Shown here: piece by piece, positions 46,859-58,202 of the stretch
Position numbering within the stretch: the first letter of the stretch is position 1
How the letters are laid out: every line of letters begins with the position of its first letter
Assembly (NCBI RefSeq): GCF_009746715.1
Contig: NZ_VRKW01000013.1
Coordinates: 1 to 64,000, forward strand
Source of the DNA: Ketobacter sp. MCCC 1A13808
Lineage (GTDB): Bacteria; Pseudomonadota; Gammaproteobacteria; Pseudomonadales; Ketobacteraceae
Length of the DNA stretch: 64,000 nt
Direction: 5' to 3'
Notes under the pieces: model-generated
What the model saw: only the letters and a program-made list of their open reading frames with translations
Databases searched by the model: none
What the model was told of the DNA's origin: nothing
Made by a program: the position numbers and the translations under genes

Positions 46859-47404
46859 ATGAAATACTGCAGTGAATGTGGATCCGAAGTTTCTCTTAAA
46901 ATACCTGCCGGCGACAGCCGCGAGCGTCACGTCTGTGATAGCTGCGGCCTCATCCATTACCTGAATCCCCGAATTATCGCCGGCACCCTACCGGTTTACG
47001 AAGATAAAATCCTGCTATGCAAACGCGCCATTGAACCTCGCAGAGGCTACTGGACCCTGCCTGCAGGCTTTATGGAAAACGGCGAAACTACCGCACAAGC
47101 GGCGGCCAGGGAAACCATCGAAGAGGCCGAAGCAAACGTCAATATTCACGGTTTATACACCGTTTTCAATCTGCCCCATATCAGTCAGGTGTACATGTTC
47201 TTTCGCAGCGATGTCATCGACGGCCATTTTGGTGTCGGCGAGGAAAGCCTGGAAACACAATTGTTTGATGAGGCTGACATCCCCTGGGATGAGCTCGCCT
47301 TCCCTACCATCCATCGCACCTTGAAACTGTATTTTGAAGACCGCAAAACCGGACATTATCCGGTTCGCTTGGAAGATATTCAGCCACGGGTGAAGAAAAG
47401 CTAG
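46859..47404 (+). CDS. NUDIX hydrolase with N-terminal zinc ribbon
   Basis: 181 residues. Zinc ribbon (YCSECGSE and [10 protein letters not shown]) then the Nudix domain with box [27 protein letters not shown]. This is the short form related to NudC/ADP-ribose pyrophosphatases; it lacks the full N-terminal domain and the SQPWPFPxS motif of true NAD pyrophosphatase. The substrate is uncertain (NADH, ADP-ribose or FAD-type). Confidence 0.92.
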   Translation: MKYCSECGSEVSLKIPAGDSRERHVCDSCGLIHYLNPRIIAGTLPVYEDKILLCKRAIEPRRGYWTLPAGFMENGETTAQAAARETIEEAEANVNIHGLYTVFNLPHISQVYMFFRSDVIDGHFGVGEESLETQLFDEADIPWDELAFPTIHRTLKLYFEDRKTGHYPVRLEDIQPRVKKS

Positions 47405-47500
47405 CAAGCCGTTTTCGGCTGGACACTGGAGTACAAATAAGCAACGATCGGAAATCAGCCTGCTACACTCAAAAGGTGCTGCGCTTCATTTACCGGAGTT

Positions 47501-49933
47501 GTGCTGAAATTGGGTTATTTTGCCAAGTCTAATTTGGTTTTTATGTTGTTGTTATTACTAACAACACGAATTAGTGCGGCTGCACCTCAGGCAGTTCCGA
47601 TCAACCGCATTGCGGCAGATCACTCTGCCAACCAGTACTTCAACTATTTGGAGGACGAAAACGCCAGCCTTACTATTGACGATTTGCTGCAGGGTTCTTA
47701 TCAGGACATGTTCGCGAGCGGTGCAGCGGAAGTACTCAACAAGGGCTTCAGTCAATCTGCATTTTGGTTACACAGCCGTTTCAGTTTTCCCGAACAACCC
47801 GACATTTACCACATTACCCGTTACGTATCCCTGGAATATTCACTGCTGGATTCAGTCGATTTCTATGTTATCGAAAATGGGGAAGTCACCGGTAAATGGC
47901 TTACCGGCGACAGCCGGCCATTCAACACACGCCCTGTCGATTATTCCCGCTTTTTATTTCCAGTGGAATTTAATCGCGGCGATATAAAAGACATTTATAT
48001 CAGGGTACAAAGTACCAGCTTGTTGCGCATGCCGGTCACCATCTGGACCCCTTCCGAGTTCCATGACGCGCAACGACCTAAACTCCTGTTAGACGGTTTG
48101 TACTTCGGCATTCTGCTATTGATGCTCTGCTACAATCTATTCCTCTACGCTACAGCGCGGGACGCGTCCTACCTTTATTACATAGCCTATATACTTTCCA
48201 TCGCGGCATTCCAATTGGCCATGAGCGGCTACGGTTTCGAGTATTTATGGCCCAACACGCCGCAAGTAAATGAATTTTTGATTCCTCTTTCAATTTGCGC
48301 GATTTCTATTTTTGTATTGGCATTTGGTCAGCGCATTTTGGATTTACGCAAACAGTCGCCTCTACTCTATTTTATTGTCAATATTATCATCGTGCTGGAA
48401 ATTGCCGGAGCAATCACCAGTTTGTTATTGCCCTACGCCGTTGTTATCCAAACATTGATTGTATTTACTGTCATCGTAGCGGCCGTTAAGCTTTATATAA
48501 GCATCCAACAAAGCCTGAGACGCATTCATACTGCGCAGCTTTTTTTGTTTGCCTGGTTCACCTTTCTGTGTGGTGCCATGGCTTTAGCCGCAACCTCAAT
48601 GGGCTGGTTACCGGTGAATTTCCTGACTACGAATTCTTTTATTATCGGTTCCGCAGTCGAAGTCATTGTGCTTTCTTTTATACTGGCTGAGCGCAGCCAC
48701 CAGATCAATAAAGCTAAAGCTTTTGCCGAAAAACAGGCCAAAGATGCATTACAGCTTATGAACGACTCCCTTAGAGAAACAAATCGGACCAAAGATGAGT
48801 TTCTCGCCACTATAAGTCATGAATTACGCACCCCTATGAACGGGGTGTTAGGCTGCTTACAGCACGCGAGTCAATGCCCGGATCAAAGCAGCTTGGATAC
48901 GTATCTCAATCACGCCGACCGCTCTGCCCGGCACATGATGTTGCTAATTGACAGTTTATTAACCTACACCGAGTTACAGTCCGGCAACCTTCAGCTGCAG
49001 CAGGAACCGTTCAGAATCGGAGAAATGCTAGATAAAGCCCGTTTGTTGTTTGCTGACACCTGCGCTAAAAAAGAGATCCGGCTGCGCATGTCGCTGGACT
49101 CTGTAACCCCGCACACGCTATTCGGTGATAGCTATCGTGTCGGGCAGATCTTCAATAATCTGATCGACAATGCCATTAAGTTTACTCACCGCGGTGAAAT
49201 TTTAATTGAAATAACCTGTGCGGCAATCGACCACGAAAGTCAGTCGTTAAAATTGATTTTCAGCATCAGCGACACCGGTATTGGCATTGAACCTGAGAAG
49301 CAATCCCAGATTTTTGAAAGTTTCCGTCAGGCTGACGCTACAAACAATCGTGGTTATGGCGGATTGGGAATTGGCCTTTCGGTGGTAAAAGCCTTGCTCG
49401 ACAAAATGGATGGCACCATTGAATGTCGGTCAAACCCGGGCCAGGGCAGCCGCTTTGAAGTGACCTTTCCCTGCCTTTTTCAAAACCAGGATTTGACTTC
49501 GCGGATCGATGAGCAAGCTCACCAACCTTCCCGCCACGCTGCTCCTTTACAGGTTTTGGTCGTTGAAGACAACCCGGTGAATCAACTGGTGATCAAAAGC
49601 CTACTGACACGACACGGATATACCATAGTCACCGCCAGTAACGGAGCGCAGGCTTTGTTGGAATTGGAGCAATACGCGATTGATGTGGTACTGATGGATT
49701 GCCAGATGCCGATTATGGATGGGTTTGAAACAACAGAAAAAATCCGCAACATGGACCACCGACATGCCCACCTGCCAATCATAGCAGTTACCGCCAATGG
49801 CATGTCGGACGACAGGCACCGCTGTATCCAAGCGGGTATGAATGACTACCTGTGCAAGCCGATTGATGCCCAGGTCCTGCACCGAAAAATTGTGTACTGG
49901 ACCAACAATGCCGCTCGGCAAAAAACCGGCTAG
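47501..49933 (+). CDS. Hybrid sensor histidine kinase, 7TMR-DISM type
   Basis: 810 residues from GTG 47501 (CCGGAG upstream). A signal/first helix, periplasmic 7TMR-DISMED2 jelly-roll domain (about 30-190), seven-helix 7TMR-DISM membrane domain (about 195-410), HisKA with H440 (TISHELRTPMNGVLG), HATPase_c (IFNNLIDNAIKF, SDTGIGIEPE, GLGIGLSVVKALL) and a C-terminal receiver with phosphoacceptor D733 (VVLMDCQMPIMDGFE). DISMED2 domains are thought to bind carbohydrates or similar ligands. No output regulator or Hpt gene lies beside it; phosphate probably passes to a separate Hpt. Its stop is seven bases from the converging NIF3-like gene. Confidence 0.92.
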   Translation: MLKLGYFAKSNLVFMLLLLLTTRISAAAPQAVPINRIAADHSANQYFNYLEDENASLTIDDLLQGSYQDMFASGAAEVLNKGFSQSAFWLHSRFSFPEQPDIYHITRYVSLEYSLLDSVDFYVIENGEVTGKWLTGDSRPFNTRPVDYSRFLFPVEFNRGDIKDIYIRVQSTSLLRMPVTIWTPSEFHDAQRPKLLLDGLYFGILLLMLCYNLFLYATARDASYLYYIAYILSIAAFQLAMSGYGFEYLWPNTPQVNEFLIPLSICAISIFVLAFGQRILDLRKQSPLLYFIVNIIIVLEIAGAITSLLLPYAVVIQTLIVFTVIVAAVKLYISIQQSLRRIHTAQLFLFAWFTFLCGAMALAATSMGWLPVNFLTTNSFIIGSAVEVIVLSFILAERSHQINKAKAFAEKQAKDALQLMNDSLRETNRTKDEFLATISHELRTPMNGVLGCLQHASQCPDQSSLDTYLNHADRSARHMMLLIDSLLTYTELQSGNLQLQQEPFRIGEMLDKARLLFADTCAKKEIRLRMSLDSVTPHTLFGDSYRVGQIFNNLIDNAIKFTHRGEILIEITCAAIDHESQSLKLIFSISDTGIGIEPEKQSQIFESFRQADATNNRGYGGLGIGLSVVKALLDKMDGTIECRSNPGQGSRFEVTFPCLFQNQDLTSRIDEQAHQPSRHAAPLQVLVVEDNPVNQLVIKSLLTRHGYTIVTASNGAQALLELEQYAIDVVLMDCQMPIMDGFETTEKIRNMDHRHAHLPIIAVTANGMSDDRHRCIQAGMNDYLCKPIDAQVLHRKIVYWTNNAARQKTG

Positions 49934-49940
49934 ATCGACG

Positions 49941-50252
49941 TTAAACGCATTCCAGCTTCCATAGGTCGTAAGCGGGTTCTTCGTATGGATGCGCTAATTT
50001 TAACGCGGTCACTGCTGCCTTGACGATGGCATCTTCGCACACCATTTCCACCCGGAACTCTTCCACAAACTCCAGCTTTTTGTCCGTCCCGATAAACGGA
50101 TTAGCGCCTGGCTGGGGACGGAATTGCCCGCTACCTTTACACTCCCAGCAACACTGGTCGTAATTGCCAATACGGCCTGCGCCCGCATTGAACACAGCCT
50201 CTTTTACTGCCTCTTTGTGGCTCGCGGGAACGAAGAACACCAGCTTATACAC
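49941..50252 (-). CDS. Stand-alone NIF3-associated (YqfO insert-like) domain protein
   Basis: 103 residues from GTG 50252. This start gives MYKLVFFVPASH, as in homologues, and GGGGTGA in the purL stop region serves as ribosome site; a TTG two codons upstream is the alternative. The sequence FNAGAGRIGNYDQCCWECKGSGQFRPQPGANPF and the final HPYEEPAYDLWKLE are those of the PII/CutA-like domain inserted in NIF3-family YqfO proteins, here alone. Function unknown. It follows purL without a gap. Confidence 0.88.
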   Translation of the reverse strand: MYKLVFFVPASHKEAVKEAVFNAGAGRIGNYDQCCWECKGSGQFRPQPGANPFIGTDKKLEFVEEFRVEMVCEDAIVKAAVTALKLAHPYEEPAYDLWKLECV

Positions 50253-50258
50253 TGCCAA

Positions 50259-53200
50259 TCACCCCAACCATTGACGGCCATTGCGGAACAGCCGCAACCA
50301 CACCCCGTCTTCACCCCAACCTGGTGGTCGCCAGGAATTCTGAACGCTTCTATAGACCCGCTCCGGGTGTGGCATCATGATCGTGATGCGCCCGTCTTGA
50401 TTGGTTAGGCCGGTAATACCCTGCGGCGTGCCGTTGGGGTTGGCGGGATACGTTTCGGTTGCCTGGCCGTTGCTGTCCACATAGCGTAGCGCCACGCTGT
50501 TGGATTGTTGTGCCGCTGAAAGCTGTTGCTCCGATGCAAATTCCGCGCGGCCCTCTCCGTGCGCGACGGCAATGGGCAAATGGGAACCCGCCATGCCTTG
50601 TAGCAGAATGGACCCGGATTCCATCACTTCCACCATGCTGACACGCGCTTCAAAACGCTCGGACTGGTTGCGCACAAAATGAGGCCAATTATCCGCACCG
50701 GGGATCAGCTCATGCAGATTGCTCATCATCTGGCAGCCATTGCAGACGCCCAGCGCAAATACATCCGTTCGGGCAAAAAACTGTTCGAACTGTTCGCGCG
50801 CCCGAAGATTGAACAGGATTGATTTTGCCCATCCTTCCCCGGCCCCCAAAACGTCGCCATAGGAAAATCCGCCACAAGCCACCAAGGCATTAAAATTCCG
50901 TAAGTTGACCCGGCCGGATAAAATATCGCTCATATGGACGTCCACCGGAGTAAACTCGGCCGCATGGAATGCACCGGCCATTTCAATTTGTCCGTTGACG
51001 CCTTGCTCTCGCAGAATGGCAATTTTTGGCTTTGCACCAACATTGATGAACGGTGTGCAGATATTTTCCTGAGGATCAAAAGTCAGTATCGGTGTCATAC
51101 CCGGATCGTCTTGTTTAGCGATCTGCTCGTATTCCTGCTCGGCGCACAGACTGTTGTCCCGCAACGATTGGATACGATAGCTGGTTTCCGCCCAGGCTTG
51201 CTCCAGTGTTATCCGGGATTCATTTAATAGCAGCTGTCCGCCATGCTCGATTTCCAGATGGTGACTCTGATTCGGTGCACCTAGATCGTACACGGTGACG
51301 CCGCTGGATTTGTATTGCTCTATGATGCCGGCCGCAGCATCGCTACGAACCTGAATAACGGCGCCCAGCTCCTCATTAAACAGCGCGGGAATCGCATCGC
51401 CCAACGCAGTAATGTCCACACCAACCCCACAGTGAGAGGCGAACATCATCTCACACAGTGATGTAAGCAAACCTCCGTCAGAACGGTCGTGATAAGCCAG
51501 CAGATTGTCGGTTTGCAGCAACGACTGAGTCACTTCGAAGAACCCCTTTAATTGCGCCGAACTTTCAAGATCGGCACACCGGTCGCCCAATTGCTGGTAC
51601 ACCTGCGCCAGCGCAGAAGCACCCAGACGATTTTCTCCGTTGCCCAAATCAATCAACAACAATCGGGTATCGCCCACGTCGGTCTGCAGTTGCGGTGTCT
51701 GGGTTTTGCGAACATCCTTCACCGGCGCAAAGGCGGTTATGATTAATGACATGGGGGCGGTGACGCTTTTACTCATATCCTCATCCTGCCACACCGTGCG
51801 CATCGACATAGAATCCTTACCCACCGGAATGGTTATACCCAACTGGGGGCACAATTCCATGCCTACCGCCCGCACGGTTTCGAACAACGCCTGATCTTCA
51901 CCGGGATAGCCCGCTGCGCACATCCAATTGGCCGACAAACGAACGTCTGCCAGTTTGCCTATGCGGGCAGCGGCAATATTCGTGATAGCCTCACCAATTG
52001 CCATGCGACCGGACGCCGGTGCGTTGATTAATGCGGCCGGAGTACGTTCACCCATGGCCATGGCTTCGCCGGTGAAACTGTCGAGTGTACTGGTGGTGAC
52101 TGCCAGATCCGCTACCGGAACTTGCCAGGGACCGACCATCTGATCCCGCGTGACTAGGCCGGTCACAGTCCGGTCACCAATCGTAATCAAAAACTTTTTG
52201 CTGGCGACCGCAGGCAACCTTAGCACTCGATATACCGCCTCTTTCAGATTAAGGGCACCGGTGTCGATCGCTGATTGTTGAACCGTTTGAGTCTGATATT
52301 CCCGTAGCATTTTGGGCGGTTTGCCAAACAACACCGGCATGGGTAAATCCACCGGTTTATTTTCAAAATGCGCATCATCCAATTGCAGGTGCATCGCATT
52401 TGTGGCTTCGCCGATGACGGCGTAAGGGCAACGCTCACGCTCACAGATCGCTTCGAAGCGCTCCAGGTTTTCATTGGCCACGGCCATCACATAGCGTTCC
52501 TGGGATTCATTGCACCAAATTGCGAGCGGTGACATGCCAGGCTCATCATTGGGTATGGCCCGCAGGTCAAAGCGGCCGCCCCGCCCTCCATCTTTTACCA
52601 ATTCCGGCATGGCGTTGCTTAAACCACCAGCTCCCACATCGTGAATAAAGTCAATGGGGTTGTCATCGCCGAGTTGCCAGCACTGATCGATGACCTCCTG
52701 GCAACGGCGTTCGATTTCCGGGTTGTCCCTTTGCACGGAGGCGAAATCGAGATCCTCGGCGCTGGCACCGGTGGCCATCGACGACGCCGCTCCGCCACCC
52801 AGACCAATCAGCATTGCCGGCCCCCCCAATACCACCAGTTTGGCGCCGACCGAGATTTCCCCTTTATCCACGTGATCTTCTTTAATATTACCGAATCCAC
52901 CGGCGATCATTATCGGTTTATGATAACCACGGACTTCATCGCCGTTAACGGTTTTTACCTGCTGTTCATAGGTTCGAAAATACCCATTAATGTTGGGCCT
53001 GCCAAACTCATTATTGAACCCGGCGCCACCCAGCGGGCCTTCGATCATAATATCCAGCGCCGACACAATGCGGCCCGGTTTACCGTAGGGTTGTTCCCAG
53101 GGCTGGGTGAAACCGGGAATATTGAGGTTGGAAACCGTAAACCCGGTCAAACCGGCTTTGGGTCGTGAGCCGCGCCCGGTTGCACCTTCATCCCGGATCT

Positions 53201-54143
53201 CTCCGCCGGCTCCGGTGGCCGCCCCGGGAAAGGGCGCAATCGCAGTCGGGTGATTGTGGGTTTCTACCTTCATCAAAATATGCACCGGCTCCTGATGGAA
53301 CTGATACTCTTTGCTCACCGGATCAGGATAGAATCGGCCTGCGTCAAAGCCTTCCATAACTGCAGCATTGTCGGAATAGGCAGACAGCACGCCTTCGCCT
53401 CCCGCCTGATAGGTATTCTTAATCATTTTAAAGAGCGAATGGGTTTGCGGTTTTCCGTCTACCACCCAATCGGCATTGAATATTTTGTGGCGGCAATGCT
53501 CGGAGTTAGCCTGAGCAAACATCATCAGTTCCACATCGGTGGGATTGCGTTTTAATTCATTGAAAGAGTGCAGCAAGTAGTCGATTTCATCTTCCGCCAA
53601 TGCCAATCCCAATACCTGATTGGCCTGCTCCAACGCTTGACGCCCCTGTGCAAGCACATCCACCTCCGCCAGCGGGGCCGGTTCGTTATGCCGGAACAGT
53701 GCTTCAGCCTGTTCCAGTTCCGGCAATACCGCTTCCACCATTCGATCATGCAATAATGCCGATACCTGCTGCAGCTGCAGCTCATCCAATGGTTGCTCTG
53801 CTTGCAGATAATAGGCAACCCCGCGCTCCAGCCGCGAAACCTTGGCGAGGCCGCAATTATGTGCAATGTCCGTGGCTTTAGACGACCAGGGTGAAATGGT
53901 ACCGGGGCGTGGGACCACCAGCAGAAGCTGACCCGCCGCCTGCTCCGACGTGACTGCAGGGCCGTAGCGCAGGATGCTTTGCAACACCCGGTTTTCAGCC
54001 TCATCCAGGGGTTCCGCCAATTCCGCAAAATGCATGAACTCGGCGTATACGCCTTCTATGGCAGGGATTTTTTCCTGCAGCTCAGAAAGCAGGTTGTTTC
54101 GGCGAAAGGCAGATAGAGCAGGGGCACCACGAAGTTGCAACAT
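50259..54143 (-). CDS. purL: Phosphoribosylformylglycinamidine synthase, long form
   Basis: 1294 residues, the gammaproteobacterial single-chain form with the N-terminal PurS-like domain, two AIRS-type domains ([28 protein letters not shown]-like segment visible as [20 protein letters not shown]; a second around [15 protein letters not shown]) and a C-terminal glutaminase domain with nucleophile cysteine in [13 protein letters not shown] and a late His-x-Glu in [12 protein letters not shown]. It makes FGAM from FGAR, glutamine and ATP. Followed directly by the NIF3-like gene. Confidence 0.97.
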   Translation of the reverse strand: MLQLRGAPALSAFRRNNLLSELQEKIPAIEGVYAEFMHFAELAEPLDEAENRVLQSILRYGPAVTSEQAAGQLLLVVPRPGTISPWSSKATDIAHNCGLAKVSRLERGVAYYLQAEQPLDELQLQQVSALLHDRMVEAVLPELEQAEALFRHNEPAPLAEVDVLAQGRQALEQANQVLGLALAEDEIDYLLHSFNELKRNPTDVELMMFAQANSEHCRHKIFNADWVVDGKPQTHSLFKMIKNTYQAGGEGVLSAYSDNAAVMEGFDAGRFYPDPVSKEYQFHQEPVHILMKVETHNHPTAIAPFPGAATGAGGEIRDEGATGRGSRPKAGLTGFTVSNLNIPGFTQPWEQPYGKPGRIVSALDIMIEGPLGGAGFNNEFGRPNINGYFRTYEQQVKTVNGDEVRGYHKPIMIAGGFGNIKEDHVDKGEISVGAKLVVLGGPAMLIGLGGGAASSMATGASAEDLDFASVQRDNPEIERRCQEVIDQCWQLGDDNPIDFIHDVGAGGLSNAMPELVKDGGRGGRFDLRAIPNDEPGMSPLAIWCNESQERYVMAVANENLERFEAICERERCPYAVIGEATNAMHLQLDDAHFENKPVDLPMPVLFGKPPKMLREYQTQTVQQSAIDTGALNLKEAVYRVLRLPAVASKKFLITIGDRTVTGLVTRDQMVGPWQVPVADLAVTTSTLDSFTGEAMAMGERTPAALINAPASGRMAIGEAITNIAAARIGKLADVRLSANWMCAAGYPGEDQALFETVRAVGMELCPQLGITIPVGKDSMSMRTVWQDEDMSKSVTAPMSLIITAFAPVKDVRKTQTPQLQTDVGDTRLLLIDLGNGENRLGASALAQVYQQLGDRCADLESSAQLKGFFEVTQSLLQTDNLLAYHDRSDGGLLTSLCEMMFASHCGVGVDITALGDAIPALFNEELGAVIQVRSDAAAGIIEQYKSSGVTVYDLGAPNQSHHLEIEHGGQLLLNESRITLEQAWAETSYRIQSLRDNSLCAEQEYEQIAKQDDPGMTPILTFDPQENICTPFINVGAKPKIAILREQGVNGQIEMAGAFHAAEFTPVDVHMSDILSGRVNLRNFNALVACGGFSYGDVLGAGEGWAKSILFNLRAREQFEQFFARTDVFALGVCNGCQMMSNLHELIPGADNWPHFVRNQSERFEARVSMVEVMESGSILLQGMAGSHLPIAVAHGEGRAEFASEQQLSAAQQSNSVALRYVDSNGQATETYPANPNGTPQGITGLTNQDGRITIMMPHPERVYRSVQNSWRPPGWGEDGVWLRLFRNGRQWLG

Positions 54144-54308
54144 CAGGGTCTCAGCTTTGCTTGAAGGTGGAAGTTTCAGGAGCGGGGATTATAAAGGATA
54201 CAAGCGAGGCGAGAAAGAAAACCGGCGCTTATCTGGCGATTATGCCAACATTTCAAACGACGGGTTAACAGGACCGGGCCAAGCCGGCCCCGCTAACTGA
54301 TTCAGTGG

Positions 54309-55451
54309 CTATACAACATACCGGTTGATGATGGCTTCCAGCTCCTGAGCCGTGCTCTCTATATCTTTCTGTAAATGGGCCAGCTGGTTGAATTTCGTAG
54401 AATCCGCGTCTGAGTTCGCTTCCATGGATTTTAGGCTGCGATTTATGGCATCGGCCGCTGCGGTTTGCTGTTCTACCGCCGCTGCAATTTGCTCGTTCAT
54501 TTCACTGATGGAACCGATACCGGAGGTGATCGCCTGCAGAGATTCCCCCGCTTGCTGGGCTTGATGCACGCTGCGCTCAGCGCGACGGCGTCCCTCGGCC
54601 ATCACCTCTACCGCATTTTTGGAACCATCCTGCAAACGCCCGATCATGCCGTTAATTTCCTGGGTCGCTTCCTGTGTGCGCTGAGCCAGTGTCCGCACTT
54701 CATCTGCTACCACCGCAAACCCTCGCCCCTGCTCGCCAGCGCGGGCAGCTTCAATAGCCGCATTTAACGCTAACAGGTTGGTTTGGTCTGCAATGCCGCG
54801 AATTACCTCCAGAATAGCGCCGATGGATTCGCTGTCAGCTTCTAATTTCTGAATGGCAACCGCCGCCCGCTCAACCTCTTCTGCAAGGGATAAAATGGAG
54901 CCTGTAACGCTGTTGACTACGCCTTGGCCGCTATCCGCTTCCTGGCTGGCATCTTTCGCGGCCTGAGCGGCAGTGGAGGCATTTTGAGAAACATCGTGCA
55001 CTGCTGCGCTCATGGAAGAGACTATATCCATCAGCTCGCGGGTTTCATTCTGTATGTTTTTTCCATCATCTGACGACAGCTTGCCCAACTCGCGGCTCAT
55101 CACCTTAATTCTGTCCAGATTACCGGACACCCGCTCAAACACGCCCTGAAACTGGTCAAGAACGCGATTGATCGCTAGAGACAGTGGCCGGCTCTCTGCA
55201 CTTTCCAAGCGGCTGTCGAGACGTTTTTCGCCCGCAGAAAGCGCCGTCAGGAAAGCCACTTCCCGCTCAGAACCCTGCGCAGCCCCCTGCGCTATACCCC
55301 AGCCCAGCCCAGCAGCCAGCAGTGACACCACAACACCCCACATCAGGGTGCCGCCGGCGCCTTCGGTTGCTGACAGCACCCAAACCAAAAAGGCCAGCTG
55401 CATCGCGGCGCACAAGCTCAATCCGCTTAGGACTTTCATTTTACCTGTCAT
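54309..55451 (-). CDS. Methyl-accepting chemotaxis protein without periplasmic domain
   Basis: 380 residues. Two adjacent N-terminal membrane helices (about 5-28 and 34-56) with only a few residues between, so no periplasmic sensor. No HAMP domain is obvious. The cytoplasmic coiled-coil contains the signalling tip [43 protein letters not shown]. It likely senses an internal or membrane cue and feeds CheA. No chemotaxis genes lie beside it. Confidence 0.92.
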   Translation of the reverse strand: MTGKMKVLSGLSLCAAMQLAFLVWVLSATEGAGGTLMWGVVVSLLAAGLGWGIAQGAAQGSEREVAFLTALSAGEKRLDSRLESAESRPLSLAINRVLDQFQGVFERVSGNLDRIKVMSRELGKLSSDDGKNIQNETRELMDIVSSMSAAVHDVSQNASTAAQAAKDASQEADSGQGVVNSVTGSILSLAEEVERAAVAIQKLEADSESIGAILEVIRGIADQTNLLALNAAIEAARAGEQGRGFAVVADEVRTLAQRTQEATQEINGMIGRLQDGSKNAVEVMAEGRRRAERSVHQAQQAGESLQAITSGIGSISEMNEQIAAAVEQQTAAADAINRSLKSMEANSDADSTKFNQLAHLQKDIESTAQELEAIINRYVV

Positions 55452-55644
55452 TTCGTACTGCCTCGCGTACTTTCATTAGCCTGAACGGACAGGCTTTCTT
55501 TAAATGGGTCATTAATTAAGGTTAGGCAACGTAGCGGTAAGCTGCAAAGTTCTGGGGCAAAAGACAGAAACGATCCAAAGATCCCTTCAAATTCCTTATT
55601 CGTATATAAATTGCACTTTTTATTCGCTTTAACGGATAAACAAA

Positions 55645-55673
55645 TCGACTTTTTACCTCAATTTGGCTATAAT
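55645..55673 (+). promoter_or_regulatory. Sigma-70-type promoter for mltF
   Basis: TCGACT (55645-55650), 17-base spacer, perfect TATAAT (55668-55673). Expected transcription start near 55680, leaving a leader of about 90-150 nt. Confidence 0.5.
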
Positions 55674-55827
55674 TCGTTCACTTTTTATACAGTTTAACAA
55701 CAGTAGTTAGGTAACTTCTGCTGTAAACTTCCCCCAGGATCCTATAGATTCAAGCTCCTATGCGCGCATGGGTACACACCTGGGTATAACTGAAATACGA
55801 AAGGGATTGATAACGCTACGTTACTTT

Positions 55828-57258
55828 ATGGCTCCGATTAAATGGCTTATCAGAACAACGATATTTGCGGTAACCGCAGCCGGCTTTTTGTTGACACCAG
55901 CCTGCCAGCCCGCACTCCCCTTGCTCGAGCAGGTAAAAGAGCAAGGCGAATTGATTGTGGCCACTCAAACCGGACCCACTACTTATTTCAGTGAATTGGA
56001 TCGCGATACCGGCTTCGAATACGAGCTGGTTAAAGCGTTTGCCGATTACATGGGCGTCACTCTGGTTTTGAAAACGTACACGGATTTGGGAGAGCTCCTT
56101 GCCGCCGTACAAAACGGTGAAGTCCATCTGGCGGCAGCAGGATTGACCGTAACCCGCGAACGCAGCCGCAGCTTACGCTTTTCTTCCCCGTATCAACAAA
56201 TCACGCAAGAGCTGGTGTACCACTCTGACTCTGCCCGCCCCAAAGAATTAGCCGACATTCAGAACAAAAAGATTGTGGTGATCGCGAACAGCAGCCACTC
56301 GGAAAACCTGAAACAAATGAAGAACACCTATCCCGGCCTGAGGTGGGAGGAAAAGCCCAATAGCTCGCCGCTGTCTTTACTCAATATGGTCAATGACCGA
56401 CAGGCGGAATACGTAGTTATGGATTCCAATGTCTTTAATAGCTACCGTGATGTATTTCCGGAATTGCGTTCGGCCTTTGAATTGAAAGGACCACAACCGA
56501 TGGCATGGGCGTTCGCAAAAAAAGCCGACAATTCTTTATTTACGATGGCGGAAATGTTCTTTAATAAGGCCAACGACAGTGGCGCACTGGAAGATTTACG
56601 GGTGCGATTTTTCGGCCACCGTGAATTTGATTACGTGGGAGCCCGGACCTTCCTGTCGCACCTGGATTCACGCCTGGTGAATTACGAAGAAGAATTTAAG
56701 ACCAACGCGAAACAACTAGGATTGGATTGGCGTTTACTCGCCGCGATCGGGTATCAGGAGTCGCTCTGGAATCCCAACGCGATCTCCCCCACCGGGGTGC
56801 GCGGCATAATGATGTTAACCCGGCGCACCGCGAAAGAAATGGGTGTAACCAATCGACGCAATGCCCGCGAAAGCATTGAGGGCGGCGCACGCTATTTTAA
56901 AAAGCTATATCGCCGGTTACCCGAAGAAGTAGTCGAGCCGAACCGGACCTGGTTTGCATTAGCGGCTTACAATGTGGGATACGGTCACTTGATGGACGCC
57001 AGACGCCTGGCCAAAAGCGAAGGTGCCAATCCCGACAACTGGTTTGACGTACGGGAACGCTTACCACTGCTGCGAAAACGCGAGTACTATTCAAAAACGC
57101 GGCACGGATTCGCCCGCTCCGGTGCGCAATCGGTGGTGTATGTGAAAAATATACGCCGATACTACGATGCTTTGGTATGGGCAACCGAGCGCGACAATTC
57201 CCGTTATACTCCTGCTCCGCAAAATGTTGTGGCTATGTGGCAGGGTTTGGTTCACTAA
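55828..57258 (+). CDS. mltF: Membrane-bound lytic transglycosylase MltF
   Basis: 476 residues from ATG 55828, which starts the signal/anchor (APIKWLIRTTIFAVTAAGFLL); ATG 55768 is also open, and neither has a clear ribosome site. The N-terminal solute-binding-like regulatory domain (about 30-260: LIVATQTGPTTYFSELDRD, TGFEYELVKAFADYMGV) precedes a C-terminal SLT family 1 domain (catalytic Glu in AIGYQESLWNPNAISPTGVRG; AAYNVGYGHLMDAR). It cleaves peptidoglycan to anhydromuropeptides; muropeptide binding to the first domain controls activity. Neighbour purL matches Pseudomonas order. Confidence 0.93.
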   Translation: MAPIKWLIRTTIFAVTAAGFLLTPACQPALPLLEQVKEQGELIVATQTGPTTYFSELDRDTGFEYELVKAFADYMGVTLVLKTYTDLGELLAAVQNGEVHLAAAGLTVTRERSRSLRFSSPYQQITQELVYHSDSARPKELADIQNKKIVVIANSSHSENLKQMKNTYPGLRWEEKPNSSPLSLLNMVNDRQAEYVVMDSNVFNSYRDVFPELRSAFELKGPQPMAWAFAKKADNSLFTMAEMFFNKANDSGALEDLRVRFFGHREFDYVGARTFLSHLDSRLVNYEEEFKTNAKQLGLDWRLLAAIGYQESLWNPNAISPTGVRGIMMLTRRTAKEMGVTNRRNARESIEGGARYFKKLYRRLPEEVVEPNRTWFALAAYNVGYGHLMDARRLAKSEGANPDNWFDVRERLPLLRKREYYSKTRHGFARSGAQSVVYVKNIRRYYDALVWATERDNSRYTPAPQNVVAMWQGLVH

Positions 57259-57277
57259 TCTAAAGCTGACCCTTGAT

Positions 57278-57775
57278 CTAATCAGTCGGCGGGCGTTTTA
57301 ACTGCTTTTTCAGTCGCCGCCGCTGTTCAAAAAAATCCGTCATCATCTGACTACACTCCGGCTCAAGACAGCCGCCCTGATACTGTATCCGGTAGTTCAC
57401 GAAGGGTTGATCAAAAAACTGTTGTGCACTGATCACCGCCCCGGCTTTAGGCTCCGGGGTGCCGAATACGATACGATCCACGCGACCGTGCAACAGTGCA
57501 CCAGCACACATGGAGCACGGCTCGACGGTGACATAAAGGGTAGCACCCGGAATCCGGTAATTGCGCTCGTATTCACAGGCTTTACGCAATGCCACCATTT
57601 CGGCGTGGGCACTGGGATCGCAAGTGGAAATCGGGCAGTTATACCCTTCCCCCAATACCTGTTCGTCACGAACAATAACAGCACCAACCGGCACCTCTTG
57701 CTGGTCGGCGGCTTGCTGCGCTAGTTGTAACGCACGCTGCATCCAGTGAACGTCTTGCTGCGAGAACGAATTCAT
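57278..57775 (-). CDS. tadA: tRNA-specific adenosine deaminase TadA
   Basis: 165 residues. Zinc-deaminase motifs: H57-A-E59 (SAHAEMVALR) and PCSMC with C87 and C90 (VEPCSMCAGALLHGRV). It converts A34 to inosine in tRNA-Arg(ACG). The C-terminal basic tail (RRRLKKQLKRP) is usual. It converges with mltF, with only 19 bases between the stop codons. Confidence 0.95.
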   Translation of the reverse strand: MNSFSQQDVHWMQRALQLAQQAADQQEVPVGAVIVRDEQVLGEGYNCPISTCDPSAHAEMVALRKACEYERNYRIPGATLYVTVEPCSMCAGALLHGRVDRIVFGTPEPKAGAVISAQQFFDQPFVNYRIQYQGGCLEPECSQMMTDFFEQRRRLKKQLKRPPTD

Positions 57776-58202
57776 ACCACCCCTATTTTTTCAACAAAGG
57801 GCATTAAATTACTGTAGATCGGGATGATATTCCACCGGCTTATGTCCGCCCTCGCAGAGTAATTAATTTTGCCTCCGCCTTTCAGAATAGTTACCATTTT
57901 CACAAACCTGTTATTCCGGTTCCTTTATTATAATGAATTGTTCTCTATACGTTGGCGTTGTACCGGCTTAGCTCCTCAGAGCTCTGCTCCATGATCCGAA
58001 TACAGGAGATTCTGTGTAAAAGCGGGTTTCACGACGGAAGCAAAGCGCAAGGCGCGAGCGTGAAGCTGGTCACCTCCAACGGGTCTACATAAATTTACCT
58101 AGGGAAGCGGAGTGTCGATGTTAAGATTTCAATCCAGGCACACAAGCAGAATCAAGTTCAGAAGATTTTAGACTGAAACGCAAATGGCTGCTTGCTTAAC
58201 CA
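57776..58202. other. 427-base intergenic region, partly structured
   Basis: No convincing gene. Around 58030-58065 TTCACG and CGTGAA enclose a GC-rich purine stretch, and several short inverted repeats (AGAGCTCT near 57980) suggest an RNA structure. I tested it by eye against c-di-GMP-I (GEMM), TPP and preQ1 consensus features and none fits. A Fur box is not visible before the downstream gene. Confidence 0.4.

Noticed and set aside
54276-54290. GGGCC-AAGCC-GGCCC hairpin upstream of purL
   Set aside because: Very short and without a T run; I cannot tell it from chance in GC-rich spacer.
57955-58003. Minus-strand 15-codon frame starting MEQSSEEL
   Set aside because: No ribosome site, no similarity and not linked to a promoter or terminator.
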